Part shown: in pieces, positions 59,303 through 64,000 of the stretch
Numbering within the stretch: position 1 is the stretch's first letter
How the letters are laid out: every line of letters starts with the position of its first letter
Assembly: GCF_011516645.4 (NCBI RefSeq)
Contig: NZ_CP088285.1
Span: forward strand, 62,001-126,000
DNA length: 64,000 bases
Source: Bradyrhizobium septentrionale
GTDB lineage: Bacteria > Pseudomonadota > Alphaproteobacteria > Rhizobiales > Xanthobacteraceae
Reading direction: 5' to 3'
Translations under genes and position numbers: made by a program
The notes under the pieces: generated by a model
What the model saw: the letters and a program-made list of their open reading frames with translations, nothing else
The model's database searches: none
What the model was told of the DNA's origin: nothing

Positions 59303-62300
59303 GAAGCCGGGCCCGCGCAAGCAGCTCGCTCAACCGGTACTGCGGGTAGCGCAAGCTATCCGCGTTTACCACATGCGCCAGCACCAGCGTCGAGCGGCAT
59401 TCGGCGAGCCTCGCCCGCCGCTCCCTCGCGACCGCGATCCCCTGTTCAGCGGCGCCGAAGGCCGCGGCCAGGCTGTTGCTCCTCAGATGAATTTCGGCGA
59501 GGAATGCCAGCATGTCGCTTTCATATTCGAGGCCGGCGAAAGCCTCCCGCGCGAGCCGGATCGCCGATTCAATCTTCTGGATCGCCGCAACGTGTTCCCC
59601 CGCCAGCGACAGCGCCAGTCCGCGGCAGACGCTCGCATAAACCGCGACATAGGGTGTGTCGTTTCTCCTGGCGATCTCCTCGATACGCAGGCTGTGAAGA
59701 TCGGCAAGGTTTTCGTCCCGCGTCAGCCAGGCCATCTCGACTCCGGCATGATGCGGAATGAACAGGACCGCCGGATCGGGATGGCCGCTCTCGCTGGCGA
59801 CCAGTTTGGCGATTCTCTCTCGCGCAACATCGAAACTGCCCGTCCGCGCCAGCAACCGCGCATGCAGACCCTCAACCCATCGTTCCACATTGAAGCCGAG
59901 CGGCGCTTCGTGGGCCTTCTCGATGCTCGCAATGTGCTTGAGCGCGGTCTCGCCGGCCGCAAGTGCTTCCCGAAGCTTGCCGGCATAGCCGTAGGCCTGA
60001 CACAGGAACACCTGCATCATCGTCCTGATGCTCGGGTCCTCGGAGACCTCGATCGCCTCCAGCAGCTGCCTCACATATTCGTCCGCCGAGCCCGTACCGG
60101 CGGAGACCCGGCCAAAGGCGGCGAGCAGCAGGACCTCCCAGAGCGAGTCCTTGAGGTCCCGCGCGGCAGCCAACGCCTCGCGGAAGAACGGGGCAGCCTC
60201 TTCGGCGCTGATACCTTCGCGCCAGCCAAGGATCAACACTTGACCGGATGCGTGCATGCGCAGCCGATCGGTTTCCGGTGAGCGCGGCAACGATTGCAGC
60301 AACAGCCGAACCTTGAGCCACGACTTCATCCCCAGCCGCGAATTGGTCGTGCCGATCCAGCTCGCCGAACGGGCCAGATAGTTGGCCGCGGATCCGAAAT
60401 CCTTGGCCGATTCGAAATGATACGCGATCAGATTGGCGTATTCGCCGAGCCGGTTATGGTAGAATCGCTCGAGCGCGCTCGCGACCGCTTGATGCAGTTC
60501 GACGCGGCGGGTGCGCAGCTGCATCGCATAGGCGACCTCCTGGATCAGCGGATGGCGGAACGCGTATCGATCGTGCTCGATCTCGCTGGCGACCTCCTGG
60601 ATCAACTCGAGATGCGACAACCGGCCGAGTATGCCGACGAGATCGTGGTAGCTTGCGCGTGCCACTTCGGCCAGCACTGAAAACGGGAATTCCCGCCCGA
60701 TCGTGGCGCCGACCTGCAGCACTTCCTTGTCCATCGGCGCGAGACGGTCGATGCGTGCACCAATCACAGTCTGGACCGTAGCCGGCAGCGTCTCGGGCGA
60801 TGCCTGCCCGGACATCTCGTATTCGCCGGGCCGGCCGGTCAGATCGCCACTGTCTATCAGCGAACGGACCAACTCCTCCGCGAAGAACGGATTCCCGCCG
60901 CTTCGTTCGACGATGCGGTCGGAAATTGCGGCCGTGGATGGATGATCGCCGATCATGTCGCTGATCAGCGCGGAGACATCCTCGTCACGCAGTTCGTCGA
61001 GCCGGATTTCGTGGAATCCCGGACCCTCCTGCCAGGGCGCATGATAGGTCGGCCGGTACGTGAGAATGATCAGCGCGCGGCTGACCTGCGCGACATTCAC
61101 CAGCGCCGAGACGAATTCGATGCTCGCCTCGTCGAGCCAGTGGATGTCCTCGATGATGATCACCGACGGCGTGCGCGTGCCATCACGTACGAGGCTTGCG
61201 ACGAGATTGACGAGCCGCGTATGCCGCGTCTTTGGATCCAGCGCAGGCGCCGGCGATTGGGTGTCGCGGATGCCGAGAAAATCGGCGAGCAACGCGACGT
61301 CTTCCATCAAGTGAGGGACCGAGGACTCGATCCGCGCCGCGACCTTGGCGCGCGCCGTCTCCGCATCGTCGCTCGAGGCGATCCGGAAGAAGTTGCGGAA
61401 AAATTCCAGCAGCGGCTGCAGCGGACCGGAATGGTCGTAGGGCGATGCGCTTGCCTCCTGCACCGGCACAAGGCGTTCCTTGACGCTGCGGGCAAGTTCG
61501 AAGCACAGGCGGCTCTTGCCGAGGCCTGGCGGCGCCGAAATTCCGATCACCTTGCCGGCGCCCTGCTCGGCTCCGGCGAATGCCTCCTGGAGGATGGCAA
61601 GCTCGGCATCGCGCCCCCGATAGGTGCCGACGACGGCATCGCGGAACGGCGCGCGAGACGGCTTCATGCCGACCAGCCGGTAGACGCCGATAGGCCGCGG
61701 AAATCCCTTCACGTTCTGATGGCCCAGGGCACGCGCATCGCAAGATGCCTGCACCAGCTTGAACGTCGACTCCGTGACGCAAATGTCGCCGGGCTGGGCC
61801 ATATGCTCGAGCCGGCTCGCCAGATGCACGGCGGCGCCGTAGACGCTCTGTTCCTTGGTGAATTTGTCGGGCACGCCCGCGACGATTTCGCCGGAATGGA
61901 TGCCGACGCGCAGCACGATGCCGTTGTCCCGCGACGACTGCATCATGGCGAGCGCGGCCTGGCAGGCGCGCAGCGCATGGTCTTCCTGGGCGTGCGGAAT
62001 ACCGAAGATCACCATCAATCCGTCGCCCATGCTGCGCATGATGGTGCCGTGAAACTGCTGGACCGCATGACCCATCCGCGCCAGCGCGGGCGGCAGGCGA
62101 TCGAGCGCAAGCTCGGGATCGTTGTCGCCGATCAGCTCGGTGGAGCCGACGATGTCGGCAAACATCACGGTGACGACCTTGCGTTCGCCAACCGTCTGGG
62201 CCTGGTCGAGACGCTCACCACAGGCGCCGCAAAATCGCGCCGCCTCGAGATTGGGGTGCCGGCAATTCGGGCAGACGGCAGAAAAATTCAGCCCGCACGA

Positions 62301-62354
62301 CCGGCAGACGCCATCTTCGGTCAGGGTCTCGGCTTGACAGGCCGGGCACAGCAT
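59223..62354 (-). CDS. Zinc-ribbon/adenylate cyclase/AAA ATPase/TPR signalling protein
   Basis: A 1043-residue multidomain protein. Residues 1-50 are two zinc-ribbon-like modules (CPACQAE, CRSCGLN; CPNCRHP, CGACGER). Residues 55-230 form a class III cyclase with Asp67 (FADIVGST) and Asp111 (SMGDGLMVIFG), and GAAVHLASRLEHMAQPGD as the purine-binding part. Residues 245-560 are an AAA/NB-ARC-like ATPase with Walker A SAPPGLGKSRL at 273-283 and Walker B VIIIEDIHWLDEA at 398-410. The rest is helical TPR-like repeats. This architecture is known as an ATPase-coupled cyclase with unknown ligands. It is cytoplasmic. Its 3' end overlaps the convergent methyltransferase gene by 80 bases. Confidence 0.88.
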   Translation of the reverse strand: MLCPACQAETLTEDGVCRSCGLNFSAVCPNCRHPNLEAARFCGACGERLDQAQTVGERKVVTVMFADIVGSTELIGDNDPELALDRLPPALARMGHAVQQFHGTIMRSMGDGLMVIFGIPHAQEDHALRACQAALAMMQSSRDNGIVLRVGIHSGEIVAGVPDKFTKEQSVYGAAVHLASRLEHMAQPGDICVTESTFKLVQASCDARALGHQNVKGFPRPIGVYRLVGMKPSRAPFRDAVVGTYRGRDAELAILQEAFAGAEQGAGKVIGISAPPGLGKSRLCFELARSVKERLVPVQEASASPYDHSGPLQPLLEFFRNFFRIASSDDAETARAKVAARIESSVPHLMEDVALLADFLGIRDTQSPAPALDPKTRHTRLVNLVASLVRDGTRTPSVIIIEDIHWLDEASIEFVSALVNVAQVSRALIILTYRPTYHAPWQEGPGFHEIRLDELRDEDVSALISDMIGDHPSTAAISDRIVERSGGNPFFAEELVRSLIDSGDLTGRPGEYEMSGQASPETLPATVQTVIGARIDRLAPMDKEVLQVGATIGREFPFSVLAEVARASYHDLVGILGRLSHLELIQEVASEIEHDRYAFRHPLIQEVAYAMQLRTRRVELHQAVASALERFYHNRLGEYANLIAYHFESAKDFGSAANYLARSASWIGTTNSRLGMKSWLKVRLLLQSLPRSPETDRLRMHASGQVLILGWREGISAEEAAPFFREALAAARDLKDSLWEVLLLAAFGRVSAGTGSADEYVRQLLEAIEVSEDPSIRTMMQVFLCQAYGYAGKLREALAAGETALKHIASIEKAHEAPLGFNVERWVEGLHARLLARTGSFDVARERIAKLVASESGHPDPAVLFIPHHAGVEMAWLTRDENLADLHSLRIEEIARRNDTPYVAVYASVCRGLALSLAGEHVAAIQKIESAIRLAREAFAGLEYESDMLAFLAEIHLRSNSLAAAFGAAEQGIAVARERRARLAECRSTLVLAHVVNADSLRYPQYRLSELLARARLLIEETGASPYERLFPVVQSSSCGQEA

Positions 62355-62497
62355 TCACACCACCTTCCCGATCCCGTCCGTTTACAGGCTCCGGCACATC
62401 CTAACACAATCGGGGGGCCGGCCGCATGAGGCCTCATGAAGCCAGAATCGGTGTCCGGCGCCAAGTCTTACCTTTGAGCACACGGGGTAAGGCGGGC

Positions 62498-63244
62498 TCA
62501 AGCACCCAGCGCGTAGCTTTCATAGCCGAAATAGGCGCGCTCGAGCCTGTGCGCGAGGTCACTTTCGCCGGTCGGCGCCTCCAGCGCGATCGCCCCCTGC
62601 ACCAGCGCGTAGACCCGGTCGGCACAGGCCAGCGCCTTCTCCAGCAATTGTTCGACCAGCAGCACCGAGGTGCCCTGCTCCCGCAGCCGGCCGATCACAT
62701 TGAGGACACGATCGACCAGCACCGGCGACAGTCCGGCCGAGGGCTCGTCCAGCATCAGGAGCCGGGGGCGGCGAACCAGGCCTTGCGCCACGGTCAGCAT
62801 CTGCTGCTGTCCGCCCGACAACGCGCCGCCGCGCTCATGGCGCTTCTCGGCGATCTCGGGGAAGAACGCCAACGCCTCTTCGATGCGTACAGTCCGTTCG
62901 GCGCGCGGCAGGTCGTAGCCGGCGAGCAGCAGATTGTCGGTGACCGAGATCTGCGTGAACACACGATGTCCCTCGATCACGTGCACCAGCCCGGCACGCG
63001 CGGCATCGCGCGGCGTGGCGTTGGTCATGTCGCGTCCGCCGAACCGGACCTGCCCGGCCGTGACCGGCAACAGTCCCGACATCGCGCGCAGCAGCGTGGT
63101 CTTGCCGGCGCCGTTCGGACCGAGCAGCGCCACCACCTCGCCCGCGGCGATCGTCAGGTCGATGCCGTGCAGCACGCGGATCTTGCCGTAGCCGGATTCC
63201 AGCGCGCACACGTTAAGCAGGGGTTCAGCCGCCGAGATAGGCAC
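62498..63244 (-). CDS. livF: Branched-chain amino-acid ABC transporter ATP-binding protein, LivF type
   Basis: A 248-residue ATPase. Walker A is GPNGAGKTT, the signature is LSGGQQQMLTVAQGL, Walker B is LLMLDEPSAGLSPVLV, and the LivF-typical VIEGHRVFTQISVTDNLLLA lies after it. I place the start at GTG 63244, six bases after AAGGAGG; a GTG 21 bases earlier is weaker. It overlaps the end of livG by 20 bases. Permease and binding protein must lie beyond the right edge. It is unlinked to the Liv-type genes at the left end of the window. Confidence 0.9.
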   Translation of the reverse strand: MPISAAEPLLNVCALESGYGKIRVLHGIDLTIAAGEVVALLGPNGAGKTTLLRAMSGLLPVTAGQVRFGGRDMTNATPRDAARAGLVHVIEGHRVFTQISVTDNLLLAGYDLPRAERTVRIEEALAFFPEIAEKRHERGGALSGGQQQMLTVAQGLVRRPRLLMLDEPSAGLSPVLVDRVLNVIGRLREQGTSVLLVEQLLEKALACADRVYALVQGAIALEAPTGESDLAHRLERAYFGYESYALGA

Positions 63245-64000
63245 TGACGACCTCCTTGTGGACACGGATCTCCGCCGGCGTTCCCGCCGCCAGCGTGCGG
63301 CCGAGATTGAGCACGGTGACCTGGTGGCAGATGTCGAAGATCAGATCGGCATGGTGCTCGACCAGCAGCACACCGGTGCCGCGGGCGCAGACCGCCTTGA
63401 TCAGGATCGCGAGCCGCCCGATCTCGTCATTGGAGAGGCCCGCCGCCGGCTCGTCGAGCAGCAGGAAATCCGGATCGAGCATCAGCGCCCGCGCGATCTC
63501 GATGAAGCGCAGCTCGCTGTGCTGCAGACGGTCGGCGCGCACATCGGCAAGCGCCTCGAGGCCAACCACGCCGAGCAGTGCCCGCGCCTTGGCGGCGAGC
63601 AGACGTTCATCGGCACCGTTGCGCGGCAGCGCCAGCATCGCCTCGACGAAATTGGCCCTGCCCTCGATCGAGCCGCCGATCATGACGTTCTCCAGCACCG
63701 AGGCTTCGCCGATCACGCGCGGGGTCTGGAAGGTGCGCGCGATGCCGCAGGCGGCCCGCATCACCGGCTGGCCCGCGGTAAGCACCGCATCGCCGAGCGT
63801 CATGCTGCCGGCCTTCGCGGCATAGTAGCCCGAGATCACGTTCAGCGTCGTGGTCTTGCCGCTGCCGTTCGGCCCGATCAGGCCATGGATCTGCCCGGGC
63901 GCGACGTCGAGGTCGAGACCGTCGATCGCCTTCACATTGCCGAAGCTCAGCGCGATGCCGCGCAGCTGCAGCGTCTTGCCGCCGTCGCGCCGGCGCACGA
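63225..64000 (-). CDS. livG: Branched-chain amino-acid ABC transporter ATP-binding protein, LivG type
   Basis: An ATPase of at least 257 residues. Walker A is GPNGSGKTT; the next segment is TLNVISGYYAAKAGSMTLGD and IARTFQTPRVIGEASVLENV, as in LivG. Walker B is FLLLDEPAAGLSNDEI. In place of the standard LSGGQ the signature reads LQHSELRFIEIARAL, the usual LivG form. A GTG at 63998 is the first in-frame start, but the gene may begin beyond the window or be fused to an upstream permease (LivM-LivG), so the 5' end is open. Its last codons overlap livF, showing coupled translation. Confidence 0.88.
   Translation of the reverse strand, partial: VRRRDGGKTLQLRGIALSFGNVKAIDGLDLDVAPGQIHGLIGPNGSGKTTTLNVISGYYAAKAGSMTLGDAVLTAGQPVMRAACGIARTFQTPRVIGEASVLENVMIGGSIEGRANFVEAMLALPRNGADERLLAAKARALLGVVGLEALADVRADRLQHSELRFIEIARALMLDPDFLLLDEPAAGLSNDEIGRLAILIKAVCARGTGVLLVEHHADLIFDICHQVTVLNLGRTLAAGTPAEIRVHKEVVSAYLGG

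Noticed and set aside
60942..62429. A long plus-strand frame opposite the cyclase N-terminal half
   Set aside because: Shadow of the cyclase gene; no ribosome-binding site or recognisable domain.

Overview
The window is GC-rich chromosomal DNA from an alphaproteobacterium of the Rhizobiales, most like Bradyrhizobium. The evidence is the high GC with strong third-position bias, the circularly permuted two-piece tmRNA with an ANDNFAPVAQAA tag, the alphaproteobacterial type of SspB, DUF3551 and DUF4169 proteins, the collinear hflK-hflC-DUF2065-degP block, and several families of short palindromic repeats of the sort scattered through Bradyrhizobium genomes. The genus is an inference from these features, not a database match. 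I saw no plasmid, phage, insertion sequence, CRISPR array, rRNA or tRNA gene.

Layout. 0-9 kb: the edge of a branched-chain amino-acid type ABC transporter (ATPase start plus substrate-binding protein), a secreted dienelactone-hydrolase-like protein, a ModA-like binding protein without a signal peptide, a lipoprotein, a TetR regulator with a palindromic operator facing a 34-codon gene remnant, a Nudix hydrolase, an NMT1-type binding protein, a cupin, and a QueG-like iron-sulfur protein fused to an SCP2 domain. 9-26.6 kb: an epimerase/MmyB-type regulator divergent pair, an ABC permease/ATPase pair, a PanE-like reductase, two DUF3551 paralogues, an HD protein, an OpuCA plus fused OpuCB-OpuCC osmolyte importer, a sulfatase-like membrane transferase, a TetR with twin operators facing a ferric-reductase-like membrane protein, and a membrane cyclase.

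26.6-34 kb is a collinear isoleucine/valine cluster on the minus strand: ilvB, a threonine dehydratase, the acetolactate synthase small subunit, a methyltransferase, two exporters and ilvC. It is headed by a sigma-70-like promoter, a short leader peptide rich in Ile, Leu and Val, and a hairpin plus terminator: a classic ribosome-mediated attenuator. Next come miaA and serB, whose start codons share one CATG, then degP, DUF2065, hflC and hflK (membrane protein quality control), and folA, an acetyltransferase and thyA (folate/dTMP).

42-50.5 kb: a tripartite tricarboxylate transporter (tctBA, then a terminator, then tctC), a two-gene chromate-type transporter, the two-piece tmRNA directly followed by sspB (tag and tag-recognising protease adaptor side by side), fumC, a DUF4169/ribbon-helix-helix pair and a VOC protein. 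50.5-64 kb: a large AsmA protein, a cytochrome P450 divergent from a TetR gene around a 36-bp perfect palindrome, an MFS carrier, an unidentified 158-residue protein, a methyltransferase that converges on and overlaps a zinc-ribbon/cyclase/ATPase/TPR signalling protein, and LivF and LivG at the right edge.

The clearest non-coding finds are the ilv attenuator, the permuted ssrA beside sspB, three well-formed operator palindromes beside TetR genes (plus one beside the MmyB-type gene), and at least three dispersed repeat families. I found no wholly new system. The best candidates for new biology are the composition of the ilv cluster, the QueG-SCP2 fusion and the multidomain cyclase.
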